From Leptospira sp. (lineage in GTDB: Bacteria > Spirochaetota > Leptospiria > Leptospirales > Leptospiraceae), in contig JAPZTS010000008.1 in NCBI GenBank assembly GCA_027533185.1, positions 123,475-187,474 of the forward strand: DNA of 64,000 nucleotides. Direction: 5' to 3'. Positions 27,346 to 35,412 of the stretch are shown here, one piece after another. Numbering within the stretch: the stretch's first letter is position 1; each line of letters opens with the position of its first letter. The translations under genes and the position numbers were made by a program. The notes under the pieces are model-generated. The model did no database searches. It worked only from the letters and a program-made list of their open reading frames with translations, and was not told where the DNA came from.

Positions 27346-27705
27346 ATGACAAAAGAGCCTTTTCTTGATGTATATTTAAAGAAAATGTCTGCTTATGGAG
27401 ATATCACAGCTAAATCTATGTTTGGTGGCTATGGCGTCTATTTCGAAGGGAAGATGTTTGCTCTCTTTGCAGAGGACATTTTGTATTTTAAAGTCGATGG
27501 GGAAACTCGATCTTATTTTGAATCCAAAAAACAAAAACCCTTTGTCTATTTTGGAAAACCAGGTAAACCAAATGTGATGAGTTATTACACGATACCAAAA
27601 TCCGCTTGGAAAAGTCGCACATCACTCATTCCATGGATCGAGCTAGCAGTCCAGGCATCAAAAAGGGCTGCTAAAAAAACAAAGACTCATCACGAAGATA
27701 GATGA
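27346..27705 (+). CDS. TfoX/Sxy N-terminal domain protein
   Basis: 119 residues from ATG 27346 (a TTG at 27310 is in frame but adds a non-conserved tail). It shows the TfoX_N pattern: KSMFGGYGVYFEGKMFALF, ILYFKVDGET and FVYFGKP...MSYYTIP. The Lys-rich C-terminal tail (KRAAKKTKTHHED) is extra. TfoX of gamma-proteobacteria regulates competence, but isolated N-terminal-domain proteins are widespread and of unknown role. Single gene. Confidence 0.85.
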   Translation: MTKEPFLDVYLKKMSAYGDITAKSMFGGYGVYFEGKMFALFAEDILYFKVDGETRSYFESKKQKPFVYFGKPGKPNVMSYYTIPKSAWKSRTSLIPWIELAVQASKRAAKKTKTHHEDR

Positions 27706-27777
27706 AGACCCTTACATTACTTTAAAACGCCCCTTAAAATAAAGTCGCCTTTAAGCCAGTCGACTTCCTTCAATGGA

Positions 27778-27819
27778 CAATCTGTCCCGCATAACGGGAT
27801 ATGAAATTCCTATGTGGTA
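27778..27819 (+). repeat. dispersed repeat, shrunken copy D
   Basis: Only 42 bp: the two ends (CAATCTGTCCCGCATAACGG and ATATGAAATTCCTATGTGGT) are joined without the middle. The lost parts fall between GG and TATG short direct repeats. A 40-bp left extension (about 27738-27777) matches that of copy B. Confidence 0.75.
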
Positions 27820-27873
27820 TACTCATTCTCTAGAATTCCTTTTTTCGTTAGCACGTAAAATAAAGAAATTGCT

Positions 27874-28080
27874 TTAGATTTTTATCACAATCTTTCCAAA
27901 ATGCGAACCTGATCTCAAATAGGAAATTGAATCCTTAGATTCATCTAAAGTAAAGGTTCTATCGATTATGGGTCTTAGTTGAGTTGACTCAATCGCTTTG
28001 TTCATTGATAAAAATGCTTTTCGTCCGCCAACCACCAAACCTTGTATCTTAAGATTGTTCTAACGTGCCAGATCCATCAT
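27874..28080 (-). pseudogene. C-terminal remnant of a zinc-type alcohol dehydrogenase
   Basis: Minus-strand translation from 28080 gives MMDLAR, an amber stop, then NNLKIQGLVVGGRKAFLSMN...LRPIIDRTF...YLRSGSHFGKIVIKI. This is the typical C-terminal end of zinc-binding NAD(P)-dependent alcohol dehydrogenases. The catalytic and cofactor domains are missing. No intact start is present. Confidence 0.75.
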
Positions 28081-28091
28081 GTCAGTTGTTA

Positions 28092-28378
28092 TGGCTCCCC
28101 AATGATTGAATTTATTTCGGCGGTTTCAGCGACTAGTATATACGCAGACGATTCTTCCCATGAAAGATGTTGCGAACGAGGTAGACATGGATGGACTTGA
28201 ACTTTACAAAATTGTGCAAACGAAGCCCAGTTCGACTCATATCCCCAAATTATTTATGTCATCTTTCTGGTTCGCCTTTTTTGTTTCTGGCACCAATTAC
28301 GTCCACAGGATATCCAAGTGCTGCCCACACATTATTATAATTTACTCCTGCTGCCATAACTCCAACAAGAACTTCATT
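28092..28378 (-). pseudogene. remnant of a crotonyl-CoA carboxylase/reductase-like gene
   Basis: Two minus-strand fragments. 28378-28262 encodes [20 protein letters not shown] and onward to ARNKKGEPE. 28253-28092 encodes [19 protein letters not shown]...[15 protein letters not shown]. Both match the N-terminal half of crotonyl-CoA carboxylase/reductase (Ccr), which reductively carboxylates crotonyl-CoA. The ~55 residues between them and the whole C-terminal half are gone, and the frame is broken by stops. A possible ATG (MSNLEIV) lies just upstream in another frame. Confidence 0.75.
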
Positions 28379-28472
28379 GGAACAATTTCAAGATTACTCA
28401 TAGACTTCCTTTTTAGATTGGAGATTGGAATTTTTTCTCAAAGATCTAAGAATCCAAAAAAGACAAACGATG

Positions 28473-29396
28473 TCAATCGCTTCCCCATTCCATCGAGAAG
28501 GCAATGGTCCAAGCAGAATGGTACAAACGGTACTCTCTATCTCTTTGCAACGGATAACGATATGCTATGTTTAAATTGTATTTTTCAGAAAAATTCCAAG
28601 AAAAACCAGCACTCCCTTCCATAAAATAATTTGGATTCGCCTGATCTTTGTTTGCTGAATAATCGATTCCATTATAAGGATTCCGATAGAGAATTCCAGT
28701 AAAAAGAGATATCTGTGGATAAAGATAATAAGTGACGTAAGCCGATAGAACTGTCGTTTTTTTAAATTCATACTCAGGTATAGGAGGAGTCGCGGATGGC
28801 AGTCGCAAATAATAAGGTATTCCATCATTATCTTGTAGGTTATTAGGTTGAGGTCTGGACAATGGCTGCAGTCCACCTACTTTTGTTACGAATGACCATT
28901 TTTCATACAGATATCCCATTTTGAGAAATCCAGAACCAACATAGTAATTGCCACCCGTAAACCTATCTGTATCAGGTCCGCTTGGAAAGCCTACGGCACC
29001 TTCAATGACAAAAAAATAAGGTTTGTCGATATCGAAAAAAGGCTGAAGTTTAAAGCCGACATATGGTTTGCCAATTCGCGCAGCATCCTCGCGACCCCGT
29101 TGTTGGTAGTAATTCCAGGGAACCGATGCGTTAAGGGCAAATTTACCATCGAAAAAATTCAACTCAGCAAAAGCTGTGGTAGTATACAAGTGGCTATTCT
29201 CTCGGGTAGATTGGTAATAATCTTGCGTTAGTACTAAGTAGTTTGATGGCTTTTCACGTTTTCCTGTAAAAGGGTCTACAAATCTTGTTGTAGCATTGGG
29301 ACTATCCGACGAACCCGTATGATGCGAAAAAATTGAAGCGATAGGAAAGAAAAGAAAACTCAAGAAGAGAATAATTACATATAGATACTGTTTCAA
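28473..29396 (-). CDS. outer-membrane protein at the end of the MbnP/MbnH operon
   Basis: 307 residues. A signal peptide (about 1-24, cleaved before SHHTGSSD) leaves a mature N-terminus with a His pair. The body alternates aromatic-rich strands (TTTAFAELNFFDGKFALNASVPWNYY, YFFVIEGAVGFPSG, YYVGSGFLKMGYLYEKW) and ends in a strand (WTIAFSMEWGSD), fitting an outer-membrane barrel of the transporter/channel type. It overlaps the upstream lipoprotein gene by four bases. The operon context suggests copper or related metal transport across the outer membrane, an inference only. Confidence 0.65.
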   Translation of the reverse strand: MKQYLYVIILFLSFLFFPIASIFSHHTGSSDSPNATTRFVDPFTGKREKPSNYLVLTQDYYQSTRENSHLYTTTAFAELNFFDGKFALNASVPWNYYQQRGREDAARIGKPYVGFKLQPFFDIDKPYFFVIEGAVGFPSGPDTDRFTGGNYYVGSGFLKMGYLYEKWSFVTKVGGLQPLSRPQPNNLQDNDGIPYYLRLPSATPPIPEYEFKKTTVLSAYVTYYLYPQISLFTGILYRNPYNGIDYSANKDQANPNYFMEGSAGFSWNFSEKYNLNIAYRYPLQRDREYRLYHSAWTIAFSMEWGSD

Positions 29397-30370
29397 AGTG
29401 TTACTCCGGGAAAACAGCCAGGAAAGATAAAAACTAAATCTTCTTGGTTTAGGTTTTTTAAAAGGAAGTTGTATCGCGAAGGAGAAGTTGCAAAATTGAT
29501 AATAAAGTTTGTATCTGCACTACTAGCTAAATTGAATAAAAAATTTTCAGTAACCCCATTTTCTGTTCGGTTGTTTAATACACGACCGTATTGAAATGCG
29601 ATTGGGATTGGTATACTTCGTCCATCTTTTACTTCGATCTTACATTTTGGTCTGAGTGCCTGGCTTCCAGGTCTAAAAAAAATTTTGATATCTTTTGGAG
29701 ATCCTGCTGCAATCGTTCCTGCACCGCCTCCACCAAAAAATTCAAAATGAAGATAAATCTCTTCCCAACTTAAATTCGCTGCTGATACCACACCCAACGG
29801 TGCATTGGGAATATTTTGTATCAAATTCGACTTATGTGAAGGACCGAAATCGGTGCTGATTAACACGGTTTTGACCAAGGACTCAATTCCAGAAGGAAGA
29901 AAGTTGTAGTTCTGAGCGTAAGGATCAGAGGATGGAAGATCCAGCGGGACAGTAAAGGGAGTATGTGTTTTTGTTCCCGATGACGGGAAGGACTCACTGT
30001 CTAGATTATCGTGTTCTAGATTTCTCTGATTTAGCCCCGGAATCGGTCCTGCGGTTGGATTGATTCGAAATGCCCCACTTTCCCATCTAACCTCAGAATC
30101 GCCTAACAAACGAACTGTGTATGCAAAGGAATTTGAATTCACTGTAAATCGTTCTGGAAGGCTATCAACTGTATCCCCATAGAATTGCAATTCCGAAGAA
30201 AGGCCCGTCCGTCGGTTTCGATTCAATTCAAGTAAATTTTGAAGGATAATCAATTTTTCCTCGTTCCGATCTCCAATCGATCCGAATGTACATTGTGTAC
30301 ATAAAATCATGGATAAAATCGTCGAGATCGGAAATTTATGAAAAACCGACGTTTTTTTCAGGATATTCAT
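29393..30370 (-). CDS. lipoprotein of unknown family in the MbnP/MbnH operon
   Basis: 325 residues. Signal peptide with Cys at 24 and 27 (MILCTQC), one of which is probably lipidated. The mature protein is Asn/Ser/Pro-rich, with a Gly-rich segment (FFGGGGAGTIAAG) and two late Cys (RPKCKIEV and FPGCFPG). No haem motif or known domain is visible. It begins 5 bp after the dihaem gene stop and overlaps the outer-membrane gene. It may be a third partner or substrate of the MbnH-like enzyme. Confidence 0.6.
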   Translation of the reverse strand: MNILKKTSVFHKFPISTILSMILCTQCTFGSIGDRNEEKLIILQNLLELNRNRRTGLSSELQFYGDTVDSLPERFTVNSNSFAYTVRLLGDSEVRWESGAFRINPTAGPIPGLNQRNLEHDNLDSESFPSSGTKTHTPFTVPLDLPSSDPYAQNYNFLPSGIESLVKTVLISTDFGPSHKSNLIQNIPNAPLGVVSAANLSWEEIYLHFEFFGGGGAGTIAAGSPKDIKIFFRPGSQALRPKCKIEVKDGRSIPIPIAFQYGRVLNNRTENGVTENFLFNLASSADTNFIINFATSPSRYNFLLKNLNQEDLVFIFPGCFPGVTL

Positions 30371-30375
30371 TTTTA

Positions 30376-31647
30376 CTAATTTCTAAATGGATTTGAAAAC
30401 TTTGGATCGTTTATAAATCTTTCATCTGTTAATGCCATTAAGAAATTAATCATATCCTCTTTGTCTTGCGCGCTCATAGCAAAAGTTCGAATCAGGGTAG
30501 TATCCACATTACTATGTCCATTTCCACCTTGAGCATATTGGTCTAGCACTTTTCCGATTGCATTCCTTGCACAATCCGCATTGGTTTTCCCTACCCCTTC
30601 AGGTCTTTTTGGGTTCTCTGAATGATCGCACATGATGCTACCATCATGCATATAAGGAAAGGTTAGTCCCACATTGCGAAGGCTAGGCGCTTTGAATTTT
30701 CCTTGGTCCGAGGGAAGACCGGTAACCTCTTTAAGTCCTTGCTTATGATTTTGAGGATCATTTAAAGAGTTGTAATATGCATCGTTGTGTGTTCCATTGT
30801 TATGATAGGCGAATTCGGGTGCAAGTTGCCCTGTATGTAAATTGGTATCTGTAAAATTGAAACCACCATGACAATGGAAACATTCCGCTATTTCACTATT
30901 AAAAAACTGATTCCCTCTTCGAATTGAATCAATTTGCGTTTGTGATAGATTCACTGGTTCTCGATTGGAAATTTTATCAAAATTGGACCAACCAGAGATC
31001 ATCGATCTTTGAAAGCTTGCTAGAGCAAACCGGATATTCTGTTCCGTTACCGATGCATCTGGATTCCCATACGCTCTCGAAAATAATTCCCTGTAAAGAT
31101 TGTCTGCTCTCAATAAATTGAGATAATTATTATTTGTAAGTCCGAGTTCAACCGGATTGTCACCAAACAAAGGTACACGAGACTGAACTTCCAAATTTAC
31201 CATGAGAGGGTTATTCCAAGTAAGTCTTGCCGCATAGGCAACATTGGATAGATGCTGAGAATTTCGAGGGTGTTCTTCATTCGTTATCCCTCTTGGAAGT
31301 TCCCTTCCATCCGAAAAAGCAAGTGATTGGAAATGGCATGAGGAACAAGCCATGGTCTGATTTCCAGACAATCGTTTTTCATAAAACAAATGACGACCTA
31401 GTTCCACTTTTGCCTTACTCATAGGATTTTCGGCTGGTACTGTTGGTACCGGGAATCCTCTTGGAAGATCCCAAACCCAATCCGATTGGTTTGCTGTTAG
31501 TATTGCCAATAAAACTAAATCGCTAACGTCCTTTTGTTTTTTCCCAAATATCTGGTTGGGATTACAAAAGCTCATGGACAATATTATGACCAACATAGTA
31601 AAAATCTTGGGTATTTTTTTTAAAACCATAATTTTATAATCCTTCAT
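30376..31647 (-). CDS. MbnH-like dihaem cytochrome/peroxidase lipoprotein
   Basis: 423 residues. Lipobox SFC (Cys28). Two c-type haem sites, CSSCH (101-105) and CFHCH (256-260), sit in a MauG/CcpA-type fold (LGRHLFYEKRLSGNQTMACSSCH; LRNVGLTFPYMHDGS). Partnered with the four-Cys MbnP-like gene upstream, it fits the 'metallo-mystery pair'. In methanotrophs, MbnH uses a bis-Fe(IV) state to oxidise a Trp of MbnP to kynurenine, creating a copper site. I infer the same chemistry here. A hairpin separates it from the MbnP gene. Confidence 0.85.
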   Translation of the reverse strand: MKDYKIMVLKKIPKIFTMLVIILSMSFCNPNQIFGKKQKDVSDLVLLAILTANQSDWVWDLPRGFPVPTVPAENPMSKAKVELGRHLFYEKRLSGNQTMACSSCHFQSLAFSDGRELPRGITNEEHPRNSQHLSNVAYAARLTWNNPLMVNLEVQSRVPLFGDNPVELGLTNNNYLNLLRADNLYRELFSRAYGNPDASVTEQNIRFALASFQRSMISGWSNFDKISNREPVNLSQTQIDSIRRGNQFFNSEIAECFHCHGGFNFTDTNLHTGQLAPEFAYHNNGTHNDAYYNSLNDPQNHKQGLKEVTGLPSDQGKFKAPSLRNVGLTFPYMHDGSIMCDHSENPKRPEGVGKTNADCARNAIGKVLDQYAQGGNGHSNVDTTLIRTFAMSAQDKEDMINFLMALTDERFINDPKFSNPFRN

Positions 31648-31655
31648 AAGTAAAG

Positions 31656-31683
31656 GCGCCTAACATAAATCATTGTTAGGCGC
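31656..31683 (-). promoter_or_regulatory. intercistronic hairpin between MbnP-like and MbnH-like genes
   Basis: GCGCCTAACA (31656-31665) pairs perfectly with TGTTAGGCGC (31674-31683) around an 8-base loop. It follows the MbnP-like stop by 13 bp and precedes the MbnH-like start by 8 bp. A short U-run (TTTAC) follows on the minus strand. It probably reduces read-through or protects the upstream mRNA, so that more MbnP than MbnH is made. Confidence 0.6.
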
Positions 31684-31696
31684 TTATTCTTCAAAC

Positions 31697-32542
31697 CTAC
31701 TTTAAACTAAATATTCTTTGCGAAATATTGGAATCGGCAGCTCCGTTTGCTTCATTGAGTCCAAAGGCTCTTAGAAGAGGTGTACATGTTGCACCTGCTT
31801 GCTTTGGCATACATGTCGCTCCTCCGCCAGGAGTGTGGCCTTTGATAAACTCATCGACGTTAAGAGAAATCTTTTGATTCGAAAGTTTCAGATCGCCCGT
31901 AAGTCGAATGGAGGCTCTGAATTTTTCAGTGCAATTACCAGGATTTGGCAGCGCTTGACAACCGTTGGTCGAACCAACATGCAAATTCGTCCAGTTTGTT
32001 CCGTTATCAAAACTAAACTCGATCTTTGAATGTTTGTATCCACTTTGCCAAGCCCAATACATTAGTCCGATGTTTAGCGGAGCTGGTTGTTCGGTTCTAT
32101 TCAAATGGTTTAGCGCTTCTGGGACGCCAATTGTGTATTGAATGGCAGTGTATCCACCAGCTGGTGCTGATCCTACAACTTTAAAGTTAGTTTCAGCAGT
32201 CGCAGTTGTTTCTACATCTATCAAAGCAACCCCATTCGCCTGCCAGACTCCGTCCGTATCAAGTACGACATCTGCTAAAGACCCATCCGCTCTAACTAAC
32301 TTAACTTCTGAGACATAGAATCGAAAGTCACGGAATCGCACGGTTCTGCTATCAACAGTAATGTTCGAACCGGTAGTTAAAGCCTGACCGTTTGCAACTG
32401 CCTCGAAGTCCAAAGTAACTCTTTGGGGATTCGTTGCAGCTACGGCTAACAAAGCCAAGGCTGCGTCATCATTGTTTTTGTTCTCTGGTGTACACGAAGC
32501 AACCAAAGAGATGAGAGAAAAAATTGTAAGAATACGTTTCAT
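31697..32542 (-). CDS. MbnP-like four-Cys lipoprotein (metallo-mystery pair)
   Basis: 281 residues. Lipobox VASC (Cys17), then DDAALALLAVAA. The mature domain shows MbnP-family motifs: VTLDFEAVANGQ, VRFRDFRFYVSEVKLV, ALIDVE, YTIGVPEALNH, LMYWAWQSGYKHSKIEF, and the four-Cys pattern NGCQ...GNC then ATC...GATC. MbnP binds copper through a site that includes a modified Trp, and the YWAW segment is the place to look. Exposed in the periplasm or at the surface. First member of the pair; a Cys/His-rich gene lies 84 bp upstream. Confidence 0.85.
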   Translation of the reverse strand: MKRILTIFSLISLVASCTPENKNNDDAALALLAVAATNPQRVTLDFEAVANGQALTTGSNITVDSRTVRFRDFRFYVSEVKLVRADGSLADVVLDTDGVWQANGVALIDVETTATAETNFKVVGSAPAGGYTAIQYTIGVPEALNHLNRTEQPAPLNIGLMYWAWQSGYKHSKIEFSFDNGTNWTNLHVGSTNGCQALPNPGNCTEKFRASIRLTGDLKLSNQKISLNVDEFIKGHTPGGGATCMPKQAGATCTPLLRAFGLNEANGAADSNISQRIFSLK

Positions 32543-32626
32543 TTTTATTACCTTTAAAATATTTTATAAGAAGTTTTATAATTTCAACAGATAACGCCAG
32601 TTACCTATTGGTGTTTTTAAATTTTC

Positions 32627-33094
32627 TTATACCACGCGTGGTGGTTTGAGGAGGGATAAAGAAAAACCTTCCAAAATTAGATTTTGGGAAGATAGATAAT
32701 TGGATACAATTTCAATACAGGATTTTAGAAAGAATGAAGTCGAAAAACTAACAAGAACTTGGTGGTGTGCTCGCAGATTGCTCGCCTCTTTTTTATTCTT
32801 TTTGCAGGAGCAAAGGTGGGTTTCTCCTGCCTTGGCATCATGACAACTTGGCTTTACGGTTTCGGAAGACTTTTCGTGATTTTCCTTGTTTGCATGGGAT
32901 TCGATACCCCTACTTCCTTCTGCAAAAAGTTCATCTTCCGCATTTTTATGGACTTCTTTCTTAGAGCCGTGGTTGCATTTGCAAATTTTGGAAGCTGATT
33001 CCAGACAAAATCCGAGTAGCCCACTGCCCAAAAAAACCGATTGGACGAGGAAAACAATAGCAAGTAAGCCAGATGTGAAGTTTGGAACCCTCAT
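32627..33094 (-). CDS. Cys/His-rich small secreted or membrane protein, candidate metal binder
   Basis: 155 residues. The N-terminal hydrophobic segment (about 8-28) could be a signal peptide or anchor. The middle is charged and holds CKCNHGSKKEVH, PSCHDAKAGETHLCSC and HANKENHEK: six Cys and several His in metal-site-like CxC and CxxH spacing. A second hydrophobic stretch (about 112-130) could be another helix. It heads the MbnP/MbnH gene set, so copper sensing or delivery is the best guess. Its last codons overlap a perfect 12-bp palindrome, ACCACGCGTGGT (32631-32642). Confidence 0.6.
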   Translation of the reverse strand: MRVPNFTSGLLAIVFLVQSVFLGSGLLGFCLESASKICKCNHGSKKEVHKNAEDELFAEGSRGIESHANKENHEKSSETVKPSCHDAKAGETHLCSCKKNKKEASNLRAHHQVLVSFSTSFFLKSCIEIVSNYLSSQNLILEGFSLSLLKPPRVV

Positions 33095-33178
33095 CTTCTC
33101 CCAAGTTCAAATCGCAATCCTGGAAATCCAGACAAATTTAGAGATTTTCGTGTGTCCAGACAGCCCCATCCCGAAAAA

Positions 33179-33219
33179 AATGACCTCAGGAACCAAATGC
33201 AGGCAAGCTAGAGGTCATT
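33179..33219 (+). promoter_or_regulatory. hairpin masking the ribosome binding site of the next gene
   Basis: AATGACCTC (33179-33187) is perfectly complementary to GAGGTCATT (33211-33219). The right arm contains the Shine-Dalgarno GAGG, 8 bases before ATG 33223. Folding would close the start region, so it could be an RNA thermometer or ligand-controlled switch. Confidence 0.55.
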
Positions 33220-33222
33220 ACC

Positions 33223-33549
33223 ATGAAACGCACGGAACTGGAACGCAGAGAACGAGAGCTGCGAAAGGCAGAAAAAAAGAAAATCCAAACAGGTGAAAAA
33301 GAATCCATGAGTGTTGGGGATTACATTGATGCACTTTTTGGTATGTTTCGATATGATTCAGAAGAGATTTTTAATGCTGGCGATGACGAAAATATCTTGG
33401 AACTGCTTGAGAACATGAAATCAGAGCACCCAGAAAAACAATGGGATGTGATCATTCGCAAGGCCGTAAACAAAACCAAAGTGGAACAAAAAGATAAAGC
33501 CTATGATGCCTTAAGAAACCTCGCAGGCATACAAGTTGCAACCGCTTAA
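33223..33549 (+). CDS. small charged protein of unknown function, possibly translationally switched
   Basis: 108 residues. The N-terminal 30 residues are very rich in Arg, Glu and Lys (ERRERELRKAEKKK), likely helical. A compact helical domain follows (MSVGDYIDALFGMFRYDSEEIFNAGDDENILELLENM, then a second helix pair). No signal peptide, so cytoplasmic. No family recognised. Notable for the 9-bp hairpin that includes its ribosome binding site. Divergent from the Cys/His-rich gene. Confidence 0.65.
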   Translation: MKRTELERRERELRKAEKKKIQTGEKESMSVGDYIDALFGMFRYDSEEIFNAGDDENILELLENMKSEHPEKQWDVIIRKAVNKTKVEQKDKAYDALRNLAGIQVATA

Positions 33550-33592
33550 CTCTTTAATAGACGGTCAAAAAACGATCTCCAATTTCATTCTA

Positions 33593-33620
33593 AGAGAAGT
33601 TCAAACTTGCGAACTTCTCT
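33593..33620. terminator. hairpin between convergent genes
   Basis: AGAGAAGTTC (33593-33602) pairs with GAACTTCTCT (33611-33620) around an 8-base loop. It lies between the small charged protein gene and the convergent NptA-type gene and can serve both strands. No strong U-run on either side. Confidence 0.55.
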
Positions 33621-33634
33621 AAAATTCTCCTGGT

Positions 33635-35311
33635 TCAAACATCCGCATAAATCGCCGCATTCAACAAGCGAGATATATTATCTAAGTTTCTAGATACATC
33701 TCGATACAAAAGCGCTGGCATAAAATTAGATTTCTTTTGGTACCTTTTTTTCTTCACTTTCGATTCATTCTTTTTAATGGAGCGAATCATTTGGAATCGG
33801 TATTCGCGGCTTTGGTTTCTGATCTGTGGATTTCCCAAGATATCAAAGGATTCTGATTTTTCTAAATTCGTAATTAAGACATCATAATGGTGCTTCAGTA
33901 ACTCAACTTGCTCTTTGATTTGGTGGGAAAAGGTTTTATCCAAGGCGATTTTTTGTCTATGGGCCTTTCTTACCTTCCTCGCGATCGATGCAAAATTATC
34001 CCCCATCTCCTCAACGGCTTTAACCCTCTCCATAATACCCAAAACATCTTTTCCAAAATTACCGGTAACTCCGCTTTCTTGAATTTCATTCAAGTAGGTC
34101 ATAACTTGGCTTCTGACTAAATCCAATTCTTCTTCTTTTTTAAGAACTTGTACGACTTTTGTGGCATCATATGGTTGGAGTAACAGTTGTTCCGTGAGTC
34201 TCAAAAAATCATAAGTTTCGCGAATGATTTTTTTAGTAAACTCTGTTAGCTCAACCATTGCAAGTTCTGTCGTTTTAACCGAACCAGCTTGCAAAAAGCG
34301 AATAGAGTCCTTGTCTCCTGTTGTTTTGGAAGCTACACTGTCTACAATTTTGGAGACAAACTTACTAAGAGTATTTACAAACCAAATGAGAAGCAATGTA
34401 TTTGTAATATTGAACATGGTGTGAAACAGAGATATATGAAATCTCGTACCTTCTTTGTCCACTAATGGATCACCTGGAACAAAAGAATCGATCAAACCAG
34501 TAAACTGTTTGAAAAAAAGCAATGCCCAAATCACGCCAAAAACATTGAACATAGTATGTGCCAAAGCTGCCTTCTTCGCATTTCGATTTCCGGCGATTGC
34601 AGCTAAATTTGCAGTGATGGTTGTTCCAATGTTTTCTCCCAAAATCATTCCATAAGCGGCATCAATCGGTATATATCCCGAGAAAGCAAGTGTGATTGTA
34701 ATTGTTGTAGAAGCTGAAGAAGACTGAATAATAATTGTTAACAAGGCACCGATTAAGACAAACAACAATATAGTGTTAAATCCCATATTGGTATATTGTT
34801 GCAAAAATTGAAACGTTTCGGGGTCTTTTGCACTATCTGGAACAGAAGACTTTAAATAGTCCAATCCCAAAAAGAGAAATCCAAAACCAATTAAGAAGCT
34901 TCCCCATCCAGAACGACTTTCTCGTTTGGAAAAATGAAGCACCATACCAGCTGAAATTGCAGGTAACGCAAATGAGGCGATATTAAATTTAAAACCAAGA
35001 AAGGAAACAATCCAAGCAGTTATTGTGGTTCCGATGTTGGCTCCCATGATGACCCCAACGGCCTCGGAAAGTGCCATGAGTCCAGCATTGACAAAACCAA
35101 CTACCAGAACTGTTGTTGCGGATGAACTTTGAATTGTCGCTGTAATAAAAATTCCGCTAAATACGGCAGAGACCCGATTTTTTGTCATGGAAGAAAGAAA
35201 CGACCGGAGTCGGTCTCCCGCCACTCTTTGAAGAGATTCGCTTAGAAGTTTCATTCCGTAGATAAAAATTCCAAGACCACCTAAAACTTGAATGAGTAAA
35301 GCCCAGTTCAT
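33635..35311 (-). CDS. Na+/phosphate cotransporter (NptA/YjbB type) with PhoU-like domain
   Basis: 558 residues. Two inverted membrane repeats carry the paired signatures TIQSSSATTVL (about 59-70) and IIQSSSASTTI (about 195-205), plus GANIGTT and GENIGTT, all diagnostic of the Na/Pi-II family. The C-terminal ~200 residues are helical and PhoU-like (residues ~350-540), a combination typical of bacterial NptA/YjbB. It would move phosphate with sodium across the inner membrane, with the PhoU-like tail sensing phosphate state. Single gene. Confidence 0.92.
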   Translation of the reverse strand: MNWALLIQVLGGLGIFIYGMKLLSESLQRVAGDRLRSFLSSMTKNRVSAVFSGIFITATIQSSSATTVLVVGFVNAGLMALSEAVGVIMGANIGTTITAWIVSFLGFKFNIASFALPAISAGMVLHFSKRESRSGWGSFLIGFGFLFLGLDYLKSSVPDSAKDPETFQFLQQYTNMGFNTILLFVLIGALLTIIIQSSSASTTITITLAFSGYIPIDAAYGMILGENIGTTITANLAAIAGNRNAKKAALAHTMFNVFGVIWALLFFKQFTGLIDSFVPGDPLVDKEGTRFHISLFHTMFNITNTLLLIWFVNTLSKFVSKIVDSVASKTTGDKDSIRFLQAGSVKTTELAMVELTEFTKKIIRETYDFLRLTEQLLLQPYDATKVVQVLKKEEELDLVRSQVMTYLNEIQESGVTGNFGKDVLGIMERVKAVEEMGDNFASIARKVRKAHRQKIALDKTFSHQIKEQVELLKHHYDVLITNLEKSESFDILGNPQIRNQSREYRFQMIRSIKKNESKVKKKRYQKKSNFMPALLYRDVSRNLDNISRLLNAAIYADV

Positions 35312-35412
35312 ATATGTATTATATTTCCAAGGTTCAAAATAATGTCCGATTGTTTTGTACCAACCTTTTATTCGGTTGCAGTATTTTTTTCCGTACGTAG
35401 AGTGTAAAGATT

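Noticed and set aside
28106..28624. 172-codon plus-strand frame over the dehydrogenase remains
   Set aside because: The minus strand carries recognisable Ccr motifs, and the plus frame overlaps the end of the outer-membrane gene. Shadow.
31656..31683. attC-like GCCTAAC...GTTAGGC site
   Set aside because: The arms match attC consensus boxes, but the element is only 28 bp, lacks inner L boxes, and lies between two genes of one operon. An mRNA hairpin is the simpler reading.
32759..33296. Several plus-strand frames opposite the Cys/His-rich gene
   Set aside because: Cys-rich and basic translations that simply mirror the minus-strand gene, without start signals.
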